This document shows, one piece after another, positions 1-11,750 of a DNA stretch of 64,000 nt; positions within the stretch are counted from its first letter, which is position 1, and each line of letters starts with the position of its first letter. Under the pieces are notes generated by a model. It saw only the letters and a program-made list of their open reading frames with translations. It made no database searches and was not told where the DNA came from. The translations under genes were made by a program, and so were the position numbers. The DNA is from Laguncularia racemosa (taxonomy: Eukaryota; Streptophyta; Magnoliopsida; Myrtales; Combretaceae), in contig JBBMOL010000023.1 in the NCBI GenBank assembly GCA_037954665.1, positions 1,240,001-1,304,000 of the forward strand, in the 5' to 3' direction.

Positions 1-3000
1 ACAAAGCAAATACTTTAATGTGAAGTCAATGCAGAACCTTTGCATTTATTTTCGAATTTTCACTCTGAAGTTCGATTTATGGCCTTTCCAACTGGCCTAG
101 GCCGTTTGTGGGGGATAAAAATGACCAGTTAGTAGCTGTTAGGGCTAGTCGGTGAGATCACGGTGCTTTGGTCCTCTTCACAGTTCATGCTTCGGTAGAG
201 GTGATGTTATGGGCTAAAAATGGATCGATTCGGTCTAAGGCATAAACCTCTGTTGGCCACGTTTGGGAGAATAAAAACTAGAGCACTATAAACAGATTAA
301 GTTGAGATGATATGGTATTAAATTCGAGTATAAACATAACTCAAATTTCGGAATCCAAGCTCAATTGAGTTTATTCATTTATTTATTTATTTGTCAAGAT
401 CGGCTTGCAAGTAATGAGTTCGAGCTTGATTCAAGTTTTAGTAGGCTTGCTAGTTTATTTAGCTAAATATCTTGAAGTTTAAATTTGAATTAATAAATTA
501 TTTAAGTACTTCAAGCTTGAACACAATTTGACTATCGTGGAATCAATCTTGCTTAAATATTGCATTGAACTTGAATAATTTGCAAGTAACTTTTGGATTT
601 GTAAGTGTGACGCTAAAGGGATAAAATGAGAAAAACGAAATAAAGACAGATTAAAAAGGAAAAATCAATCTCAGCAAAATACACTCATGTATCAGTGAAG
701 CCGATGTAGGCTTAAACGTCCCCTTCCTAAGGCGTAAGGAGCGTCATTTGTGGAGTGTAAATATCATGGACGGACGTGATTTAATGGGGTTTTATTTTAC
801 GTACTCACAACGGCTCTTTTTCCCAGGCCGTGTACTGTGACGATGGGCTTGGGAAAGAAGGGAGAAGCAAGTCATGCTAGACGGTTTTTACAAGCCCTAT
901 GCAAGCGAGCCCATCAAGACAAATCTGCTTGAAGGTTCAATATTCTCATTGAGATCCGAGGGATGCCTTACATACTCTTTTAACTTAATTGGCATTGAAC
1001 TTTTGGTCGTGTGAAGCACATGGGTTAATTTCATAAGGGCTATGGATTGAATGAAATATTGACATTACAACTACACTTCAATTGTTTTCTTATATAAAAT
1101 TTTGTGTTTTATTTCAACTTAATAAAAGAATTTAGGACTTGTTTTCTTCATATCTATTCATCATTTTCTCTCTCTTTATTTATTTATTTCAAGTGCAGTC
1201 AAAGTACTAGATCTCTATGTTTTTTAAATCCCAATGAAGTCCATATTTTAATTTTTATAATGAAGTTCTAAACCTTTTGAAAAACGTCAAATTATATCCT
1301 AAACCTATGTATCCTTTGCTATTTGGTCTTAAAATTTTCTGAACCAACTAGCTTAGACCAATTGAGGGAACTATCATGGCTGAAACTCTATTTTACCTTT
1401 TTTACAAAGTTTTCTATTCCTAAATTCCTAAAGATATGATTTGAGAATGGAGAAACTTGATTCGATACTAAAGAATGCACAGTCTCGGTTTAATTGTCCA
1501 TTTGGAGCATTCATTCCATGTTGCTATCAGTATGTAGTAACCTTAAACCTGGTTACTAAGTGAAGTTCTTTTCTTTCTTTAATTAGATGGATTGGTCTAG
1601 GTACTGCCGGTTCCGAACATTATCATCTTCTTTTTAATTTTTAAAGAGAAGATTTCAAGTACTTCTATGATCCATTCACTATTTTAATAAAATTAGTCTA
1701 ACCTATAATTTTATTATTAAATTATATAAATTAGGTTATATAGATTTTATGAAAAAAAAAAAAAACACAGATGAAATCATAAAAGAATCGGAAGATTTCT
1801 GGTTTGATCCTTTCCCCCCAAACCACAGAACCACCATTTCTACAAATCATAAAAACTCATTTATACATGAATCATGTCCTTTCAATAGGATTTTCTTTTC
1901 TTTTTTCTTTTTTAATCTGAAGAATGTAGGTTCTTCTTTTAAATATAGGACAGCATGAATGGAATAATTTCTCTAGAGAGTAAATAAAGTTGGGGGGGTA
2001 TCATGTTATGTAAGAATAAAGTTAAGATAGTGCTGGTTTTTTTTTTTTTTTTTTAAAGCTGGTAGGAAGGTCACTGTCTGCAACCCCCACAGGCATTTGA
2101 GAATGAATAATATCTGTTAGCCATGCTTTCACTTTTATGCAGATTTGCAGTCTGCATGGTACTCATGGCATTCGATTGAAGCCCCCTTAGTGCTCGTGGA
2201 ATTTTATCGTATACGATGTGCATCTTCTTAGGGGCCTTTTCTTTTTATTCATTAATTTCCCACTACTTATACTATGATATGCACGTAAAGTAAACATATA
2301 AACTCTTCATTCATTAATTTGCCACTACTTAAACTCTTTTTTGGTAAGTCAGGCACTTACCCATCCCATTAGCCCCCGTATTACTCCTTATTATACCACT
2401 CTTTGGCTCTAGATAATGTTAACCAAACGGTGTAACTAGAAGGAGAATCACTAGATAAATAAGGTATTCTTAATGATAGTCACCTCCATAATATAAGATT
2501 TCATCTTATGATTACCTTAGGTGCATGCTATATGAGCTAAATTGACATAAACGAGCAATCCTAACTATTTTTGGACACAAGTGCGATTCTGGTCGGCTAT
2601 AATCCATGAAATCGATGAGTTGTATTGCATTTCATAGATCCTGAGACATGAAGTGTGCTTCAGTTTCGATTGTGGAAATTGAATAAATTAAAGTTCCTAT
2701 TGTTTGTTTGATGATGCAAAGATTAAAATTGGAGTAATTAAGGTAAAAAAACGATAATAATAATAATAATCTACAATTAAAAACCATCGAAACGGGCAGG
2801 GGTTGAAAAGTCCACCTGAGAGATTGAAATGGACGACTAAGGAAGAAGAAAGGCAAGGCAGGCTTTAAATTGAACAAATGTCTGCTAAGATTTATTTTTG
2901 CAACCTTTAACGTAAAGCTTTAAAGATGTTCTCTTTTAGCAATTTCAATTTTTTATTCATTAATTTTAATAAAATTTCAATTAAAAATGTATGCCATTGC

Positions 3001-6000
3001 ATCGTGGTGCATAGTAAACTTCGTAGGCCATATATGGCGATAACTTTTGCTAGGGGCATACTATGATTCCTTTTAATAGTTGACAGAAAAAGCTTTGATG
3101 ACATTGGAGCCCAAAAACTTCAGATTCTTATATCGATAATTTGAACTCATGTCCTTCAATCTTCTCCACAAGTACTCTCTAAATTGATAGTCATTTTATT
3201 TCTTAAACTCGATAGAAAAAAATAAAATAAAGCAAACCCTAATTTTAAAACCGTATGATGGCCACCTTACTGGCTACCCTTCACCTATTTCACCTTCATT
3301 CTCCATAATTTTCATTTTTTATTCCTTTTTTTGCACGTGTATTCACACAGTTTGTGTTTGCTTCCGGCTGCTAACCATCACCATTCTCAACATGGAAATT
3401 TCGGCTAGCGATTTGCTGTCTTCACCACTGCCTCCATACCTGTACTTTTGTCTGCTTAGGTTTTTTTTTTTTTTTTGGTCCTCTCCATTTGTTTAGTTTT
3501 TTGCATTTTATATGGGTATTTTAGTTTTATAAAAGAAATATTTTAACCCTTTGTTGTTATAAAGGTGCGTTTGTTATGAATCAAGTCTTTAATGCCCTAT
3601 TGCTTTATTTAGTTGTTAGTATTCAATTACAAAGAAAGAAAGAAAATGATTTGCAAAAACTATATTAGAAAATGATTAATAATTGTCATACATGTCAAAT
3701 GATTAGACGTTGCTGCAAATCAACAAGCAATCTTTGATTATTTATACATACTATTACATATCTTGTGTTATTGAATTATTACAGAAAAATTTTTATATGT
3801 TATAAAAAAATTTTCAAAAAATTAATTTACTTTCAACATAAAACCAATATTTATTTGTACTATTTTATAGATCACATATATTTTTTATGTATGAAAGATA
3901 CACATTATGACAAATCTATGGATTCTATAGTTTTATTATTATTTATTAAGCTACCATTAAGGATTGCTGTTTTATTGTGTGTAAACATGACGTGTTGGCT
4001 CTAAAGTACCAATTTCATGGGCATATTAGTGGATAAGAATACGACATACATGAAAATGGCATGAGCATGAAAGTGCTGTAGGCTAGCTTATGGTGTGAGT
4101 AGGGTAAAGATAAGTCACAAAGATTAAAATATTGCTGGCCAACTCAACACGGATGCCCAACCTTTTAAATTTTGCCCTAATTTTCAAATACGTATTTAAT
4201 GTGGTGATTGAACCTTGAAAAGAAAAACTATCCCAGTTTTTTTTTTTTTTTTTTAAGAAATGAAAAAGAAAAAAAAATACAAAACAAACTGTCAAATCAA
4301 TTTTCTGGATAGCAAAGGAGTGGAAATTCTCCAAGAGTGGTTGTGAATTGGAGCCAGGAGGTCAAATGTTCAGCAAGAGATAGAGACTCCAAAAGTTTCT
4401 TATTGTGTTTTTTACAGAAAAACTACAGGCATCCATGGATGGATCATTAATCTTACCTAATTTTCATCTCTGGATGCCAGCCAAAACAGGACTGATACAC
4501 CCATATTTGAATTAAAAATAAATCGTTCAACGTTTGTTGTTTGGAGAACCAAACGTAGCAGGTCACATAAAGATAAATAGATAAATAAAGAAAAAAAAAA
4601 AAAGAAATGCAAAAGGTCTTGGCATCTTAGTCTTAGTATGGACTTTACGAGGTATTTGATTAGAAAGCCACTTTAATGATTCTACCAAATTAAAAGAAGA
4701 CAAAAACAGGATTTCTGCTGGATTGCTTTTGTGTAATTTCGGCCTTTACTCTCTTTTGGCTCTTTGGTATGATTTATTTGCGCTAACTAATGCTTTTTAA
4801 ATTCAGCTTCGCCAAGCCCTTCTTCTTCAGCTTTACTTCCTCTTAAAGTCTTAAGCGGAGGTTTATGTTAATTTCAAAAACAACGTTTTCAAATTTCAAT
4901 CTTGGATTTGCAAAGCGAAAGCAGGTCTACTGTTCCCTTTTCATCCTTGATTTATTTATTTATTTAATAGATATATAAATGGGTGTCATCACTTTTTATA
5001 ATTAAATTCCTATACAACATTAAAATAAGTGATAATTAAACGTAATTTTTAAAAATATTCTCATAAAACAATTTTGACAAAAATCAGATCATTTAAATCT
5101 TTTATCTAATTTGATACTCTTTTATAATTATGATTACTTTTTTTAACTCACTCATAATGTGTTTATTTTACGAAATAACGAATACAAGGATAACTATTAT
5201 CATGTTTGATGGCACCTTTATACAAAATTACTAATTTATTATGCTATGATTATTGTTTAATCATCAAAGAGTTACTATTGCAAACGTTTACCTTCATGGT
5301 AAACATAATTACCCAAAATACAGCAACCACCACCCCAACAACCAACCCAGCTGCCGACGACCACTCCCAATTGCTGGCGACTTCCCCAGCCACCACATCG
5401 CAAACACATATTGGCTCAATCTGGTACCATTTGTGTATACTTGTATTTTGAAGATTTAGTCCAAGAAAGGTGTAAGATAGGATATTAGGTTTATAATACA
5501 TGCTTAATTATGAGCTAATACCATTAAGTTTAAAGTTCACTTTGTTGTTTTATTCATCAAAGCTTAATTTCGAATACCCTAATTTTTATTTTTTTTGGCC
5601 AAATAACCGACTTGATTTTTATGTAGTTTGGTATGGTAAACTTAGAATATAGTATATTAAATTCTTTAATTGTTTCATTAGCCGTATTATCATTAAGGTT
5701 AAGGAGGCAACCAATTAGCTTTAAGGCGTAATCGAATATCTATGCTCAATTCTGCCCTATACATCCATGAGGAGAGTTGAAAGCCCTACTAGATTGTTAA
5801 GAGTATGTCTTATATTTTGAAGGGACTCAAATTTAGAGGGTATAGACGAAGATGAAGATAACACGGTCAAACATAGAATTGACCAGGCAGGTCGATCAAA
5901 GGAGTCATTATTTAATTAATTGCATTTTTTTAAGTAAATCAATGTTGGTAATTAGTTGATAAGTATTAGTCATTTAGTTGCCTGAGGGGGGTTTGTTCGT

Positions 6001-9000
6001 ATTTATTTCCTTTTCTATTTTATCTTTTCTTGTTACTTAAGTTAATTTTTTTTGTATTTAGTGTTAACATTAGGCTTTCATAACTTTATAGATATGCATA
6101 TGCATACTAAGAGTGTAGGAGATAGATATATGAAATCTTAAGAGTGGAGCGTCGCTTTGGATGGTTTTAAGAACCTTGTATCTATATTATTAGATTGATA
6201 AATCTATTTGTAGTTTTGTTCATAGTTTTTTTTTTTTTTTTTTTACTTTTATTTTGGGTTTCCTACAAAATATTCTAGTATGATCTTCTCTTCTCTATTC
6301 TTGTTTATCTTTTATTGCTACATGTTCTCTTATCTATTTCTAAAAATCTAGATTTAATTCTTACAAATGCAGAAGTATCAAATACATCAAACAAAAAATT
6401 AAAAAAAAAAAAACAAAACAAAACAAAAGCCATCGCTTACTTTGTTCAATTTATATTTAATGATTGTTTAGCATGGTGTCATTTTAGAAGTTAAGGAAAC
6501 AAAGTTTATAAATTGGAAACTTAAAGAGTATCTTATTGCAATTTACCTCAAGATATAATATTTTACATGGACAAATCCTAGAACTTTTATTCTTATCATT
6601 TGGGGTAAAAGGATATTAGGATAGGTTAAAATAAAATGTCATAATGATTTCACATTCATTGTTGTATATATTATCAATTATGATTTTGTACTATTGGACT
6701 AAGTATTCAAATTAATTTGGAAGTATTGGGAACTCATTGTTTCTTATTTTTTTATTAAGAGAGGTACCAATATCAAACATTGAGCTAAAAGATTGGTTGA
6801 TATGATAAAAGATCTCGTGAACCTCATTTGTGAGATTTGAACTAATATGAAATTGGGAATGCAAAATAAGCACTTTGTTCAAATCTCAATGATGAGATCC
6901 AAATAATATAGGTTGTCTTAATATTCACGTGTCCTATGAAAGATCAATAACATTTTCCAATTTCTTGTAAATAAGGACATCATTTGAATCTTATTAAACG
7001 AGATTCAAATAAAGTCCTTATGGGAGTTTATAGAGAATAATTGAAGATGATTTGTTTTAATGAAGTACATGAGATCGAACAATTTTTTTTTTTTTTTGAA
7101 AAATTGTGTCTATTCATATATAGTTAGTAACTTTTGATTAAATCAATGTGTTATTTCAAACAATTTAAATGGAATTTATTGATATCGGATTTTTCTATGA
7201 TTTGCCCATATTTTTTAAGGGACCAATCCAACTTTCAATTTCACCATTGATTTGTATATTAATGATGGAGATTTAATGACGATCAATGATGGAAATTTAA
7301 TATATATTAATTAATAATGAGATTGACAATTGAATAGATTTGTTAAAATGATTGGTGGGACCGTAGAAGGTTCCATTGAAATTAGATGTTGTTACCTACT
7401 TTTAATTAAATCTAATCGCTAAAAACAACTCTTCAAGATAAATAAGATCTAATGGTTATGTCCTCTAGAAAACAAATAAACTATTGTGTTCCTTAAACTT
7501 TGTTTAAATGGTGAATTCATTAACATCCTCATAAATATGACGAATTTCCTACCGTTATTCTCTCCTTCTATCCAATCTAAAAGGTACCAATACCCAAATC
7601 ATAAAAATGTGGTATAAATGAAGACAAAACCCAAAAGGTGCCAATATCCAAATCCTAAAAATGTGGCATACATAAAGAGTGAAATTCTTTCATTTAGTTG
7701 TATTTTAGGAGAGATATATCTTAAAACTTAATAAAATTAAATATAGGATGTATAAAACTCTTTAAAAAGAGTGAATTTGCATACTTCTTAGTTCAAATTA
7801 TTTTTGCTTTTCTTAGTGTAAAACCAACAATCACTTGTTGAATTTTAATAGTTTTTTTTTTCTTTTTTGATTCTACTCCTAAACTTTCAACTTGTTAAAC
7901 CTAATTGAATTTTTACATTTACTACCTTTGCTATTTCTTTTAACTGTCTTTATCTTGAAGTTTTCAATCAATCCTAGTGCGGTGCCTCACTAAATAATAA
8001 ATAAAAGCAATAAGCTACCAATTCAACCAATTAGAACTTGCCGCATATATATCCAAAGATAGAAAATATATTACAAAACCCCTCTTCCTTCCCACCTTAC
8101 TGTTTCTGCCTTCCCCTCCTCCATTACAACCCTTTAATGAGTTTTTTTTTTATTATTATTATTATTGATTTGGTTGCTCTATAAATTTTAGCTTTATGGC
8201 AATTTGATTATATTAAAGTGGGTAGTTTCATAACTTTTTCAAGCCAGGCTACACCTTGCTGGAATATTTGAAAGGAATAATAATAATAACAATTACATAA
8301 GACTTAACTGAAAATGAGTAACCATCCATTCTGGCTACGTTTTCCTTTCACTGTATCCTTCGTATGTTGACTGCCTACAGTGGCTTAAAACATGGTTTTT
8401 GCTCTCATCTAATCAGCTTGATATTAAGAGTTGTGCTTTTCAAATTGGTAAGCTTAACTAGCTTAGAGATGCTAGCACCACCCAACAAAGTTTGCTTATC
8501 TTACTATTTTGTGCATCACACACATTCTAATGTTTCCAAGTAGATCATTGAATTCTCAAAGCATTAGAAAGAAATCTAGAATTTTGTAACCTTTATTCGT
8601 CAGAAGAAAGCATGCGTGCTATACAAATTTTAGGGAAAATCTTAAATGTGTTCCAACTTACGTAATTTACACGAAGAGGGATTTGCATCTTGTTTATTTT
8701 TGTCTGTTCGGGCTTCAATCGCCCTTATAGTAGGTTAATGAATTAATAATGGTTGTTGGTGTAGTCATAATAGTGTTTTAAGGTTGACATAAAAGAAGTT
8801 TATTTTTGTTGTTTAATTTACCTATTTTGAATGTAATGTGACATCAAACTATGAGTACATGAGTCAGTCATTTCTTTAGGCTTTTCCTTTACCGATCGAT
8901 TTTCGTGAGGTAGTAACTCTACGTAACAAAATTCCAACTAAATATAAGTTGAAAATTCATGTATAGAATTATGGAATTATCCCTAAAATCCTTCAAGCAA

Positions 9001-9526
9001 AAACTCAAAGTAAACCTTTTTTTCCGCCACCATCTCACCATCACATTTACCCCCATTGAGAGTCTATTTATCAAATCAAACCAACCAAATTGAGAATTGA
9101 ATTAAATTGGGACAAATCGTAAAGTGGAAGTCTTTTATATTTCGATTCGATTTATTGTTTGATTTGGAAAGATTTCACGCACTTCAATTCAATTTAGGAG
9201 GTTGAACAGAACTAAATGTAGTGCAAAAAGCATGTACCATATTGTTATTCTTGTATTGTGATGTACTTTCTTTATATATATATATATCATATAGCAAAAA
9301 TATATTAAAATGACTTAAGTTTTTTTTTATTTTTTTATTTCAAGATCTATATTTTCAAGATTTTTATTTTAGGACCTAAGTTTTTAAAGATGTGTTAAAA
9401 TAGGGTTTCTATCTCTTTTTATTACAAGCTTGTTAAAATTAGATCTTGAAATTTAAAAAATAGAAATAAAAATATAGGTCGTAAAATGAAATTACAAAAA
9501 GACAATAAAAGGATATAAATTTTTCC
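1..9526. other. Gene-free AT-rich intergenic DNA
   Basis: I found no supportable coding region here. Open frames are short, start in low-complexity DNA and match no family I recognise. The stretch holds poly-A/T runs (for example near 1,750, 2,040, 4,240, 6,230 and 7,080), a 38-bp direct repeat with a 54-bp period at 7,579-7,670, and a 10-bp inverted repeat near 6,973-7,003. The motif GTTGAGATGATAT near 303 recurs near 63,797, so a dispersed repeat may touch both window ends. Confidence 0.6.
7579..7670. repeat. Short tandem duplication, 54-bp period
   Basis: Two copies of about 38 bp begin with AAAAGGTACCAATACCC at 7,579 and AAAAGGTGCCAATATCC at 7,633. They agree over the whole unit apart from a handful of substitutions. 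No coding role is visible. Confidence 0.7.
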
Positions 9527-9577
9527 AATTTCTTTGTTTTAAAACCTATCATTTTTTTTTCTCTTTTCACTTTATAA

Positions 9578-9643
<66 letters not shown>

Positions 9644-10119
9644 TTTTAGAGCTTAACTTTTAATAACACTTGTAATAGGAAAATAATAGAGGTCATATTT
9701 TGACTTTTTTTTTATAATTTAGATCATAAAATAGAAAAGATGAAAACATGAACTCTAAAATAAAAAATTTAAGAAAACATAAATCCTGCTAGAGTACTTC
9801 TCCTTATATCATATATTTGCATCGGAAACCAGCCACTATTTTAATTTCTTTGTTTTAGAACTTAAAATTTTTTTTTTATCTCTTTTCACTTTGTAATCTA
9901 TATATTTTTTTTCATTTTAAAACTTAACTTTTAATAACACTTGTAACAAGAAAGTAATAGAGATTATATTTTGACTTTTTTTCTATAATTTAGGTCATAA
10001 AATAGAAAAGATGAAAAAATGAATTCTAAAATAAAAAATTTAAGAAAACTTGAATCCCGGTAGAGTACTTCTCCTTATATCATATATTTGCATTGGAAAC
10101 CAACCACTATTTTAATTTC
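9527..10119. repeat. Tandem duplication of about 0.3 kb
   Basis: Copy 1 (9,527-9,842, about 316 bp) and copy 2 (9,843-10,113, about 271 bp) align along their length. Both start AATTTCTTTGTTTTA, and both contain the block TAACTTTTAATAACACTTGTAA and the block TAGAGTACTTCTCCTTATAT. Both end at CCACTATTTT. The size difference is explained by an (AT)n expansion in copy 1. The duplication lies about 150 bp upstream of the Copia-1 insertion. Confidence 0.85.
9581..9640. repeat. (AT)30 microsatellite
   Basis: Sixty bases of pure AT dinucleotide sit inside copy 1 of the tandem duplication. Copy 2 has only a short ATATAT at the matching site, so the expansion came after the duplication. Confidence 0.95.
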
Positions 10120-10266
10120 GACGATTGCAATTGCTCAACAATAATATATATTGATCTTGTAATAGATATTAAAAAGTTATGAGGACTCATAAGAAAGAAC
10201 TTTTACCTTACTAGTGATACACAATTATATCATTAACACAAAGATAAAAATCATGTGGAGGGAATC

Positions 10267-10736
10267 TATTGATTGGGCGTGTCTTTTACAAGGCACGGCC
10301 GTGTAATGTGTCTGGGAGCTCAGAAACATACACGGCCTGATACACGGCCAGAAGGCACGGTCGTGTGTTGTGTCAGGTAGCTCACAGAAACATACACGGC
10401 CTGATATACGGCTAGAAGCATGGCCGTGTGTTGTGTCAGGTAGTTCCCAGAAACATACACGGCCTAATACATGGCCGTGTTAAACGGCCGTAAATATTTA
10501 GATATTTGTTATGTGATTTATTTTGTAAATATGGCATATATATCTTGTATTTTATTTTTCGGTAGAGAAGATTCGTTTTCCTATTTTATAGGATTTGGTT
10601 TTGTTTTCCTAGTTTGTAGGATTTAGTTACTTGGAAAAGATATCCCCCTGCTGTATATATATTTGGACATGAGTTATGGAAAAAAGTAGAGGAGAGAAAA
10701 GGGTCTTCTTGATTCCATGGTTGGTTAATTTTTTCA
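10267..10736 (+). repeat. Copia-1 5' LTR
   Basis: The LTR is about 470 bp and runs from TATTGATTGGGCGTGT to TTTTTTCA. U3 (about 10,290-10,490) holds about 2.7 copies of a 65-bp GC-rich unit built on CAGAAACATACACGG and CACGGCCGTGTG. A TATA-like TATATATAT follows near 10,652. The left end was placed from the flanking GAATC. It gives TA rather than the usual TG, and in the 3' LTR the preceding bases are TG, so the true end could be 2 bp further out. Confidence 0.85.
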
Positions 10737-10749
10737 TGATATCAGAGCC
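10737..10749 (+). other. Copia-1 primer binding site
   Basis: TGATATCAGAGCC follows the LTR end CA directly. It differs at one base from TGGTATCAGAGC, the usual plant copia site complementary to initiator methionine tRNA. Confidence 0.85.
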
Positions 10750-10766
10750 ATTGTAGACACAAAACA

Positions 10767-11725
10767 ATGGTTGGATCACAAACAAGTGAGGTCAAGGAAG
10801 AAATCCTTCCTCAAAGGAAAACAATCTCTCCTTACGATATTACCTCATTAGATAATCCAAGATTAGTGATCACTCAAGTACAGTTGAGAGGAGAAAACTA
10901 TGATGAATGGGCACGGTCTATGAGAATGGCTCTAGGAGCTCGAAAAAAATATGGTTTTCTTGATGGTACAATAAAAAAAACCTTATGATAATTCATCTGA
11001 TCTTGAAAATTGGTGGATAATTAATTCTCTATTGATATCATGGATTCGTAATACAATCGAATCCTCACTTCGGTCTACTATCTCTCACAAAGAAATAGAT
11101 GAACATTTATGGAACGACATTAGGGACAGGTTCTCAATAGCTAATGGTCTACGCATTCAACAACTGCGAAGTGAATTGGCAGAATGCAAACAGAGGGGGA
11201 TGACTTTGGTGAATTACTTTGGAAAATTGAAGCAAATATGGGATGAACTAGCAAACTATGATCAGATTCTGTCATGTAAGTGCGGTATGTATACGTGCAA
11301 TCTCGAAGTAGAATTTGAAAAGAAAAGAGAGGAAGAACGAGTTCATGCTCTGCTCATGGGGTTGGACGAAAATATCTACGGCACAGTGAGGAGTAATATC
11401 TTAGCCCAAGATCCACTTCCTAATGTTAATCGGGCATATTCCATGCTAATTGTTGAGGAAAAGGTTAGGACCATAACCCGAACTAAAGAGGAGAGGCAAG
11501 ACATCATGGTGTTTGCAATGAGAGGAAAAGGAGAAACAAGAAACAAAAGTGGGCTGTATTGTACCCACTGCAAACGTACAGGACAAGAAGCAGATAATTG
11601 CTTTGCTCTCCTTGGATATCTGAGTGGTGGGGTGATCGACCAAAGGGAAATGGAAGGAGTATAGGGCGAGGACGAGGCTTCAATAGCACTCAACAGCGTC
11701 AAAATCAGGCAAGCTTTGGATGAGG
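10767..11725 (+). pseudogene. Copia-1 gag remnant
   Basis: This is a copia Gag (UBN2/Retrotran_gag type), the nucleocapsid precursor. It starts with MVGSQTSEVKEE; the family core LRGENYDEWARSMRMAL lies near residues 40-56. Reading is broken near 10,980, where an extra A in an A-run shifts frame, and it resumes at about 10,990-11,664 (WIRNTIESSL, then LRSELAECKQRG). The zinc knuckle near 11,557 reads CTHCKRTGQEADNC, so the histidine of the CX2CX4HX4C pattern is replaced by Q. A second frameshift lies near 11,620, just after the knuckle. Order and motifs identify it firmly; it is not functional. Confidence 0.9.
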
Positions 11726-11750
11726 GCGTGAAACAGCAAAGGTAAATAAC

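Noticed and set aside
6973..7003. 10-bp inverted repeat ATTTGAATCT/AGATTCAAAT as a MITE end
   Set aside because: It is a single small hairpin with no partner terminal repeat or target duplication.
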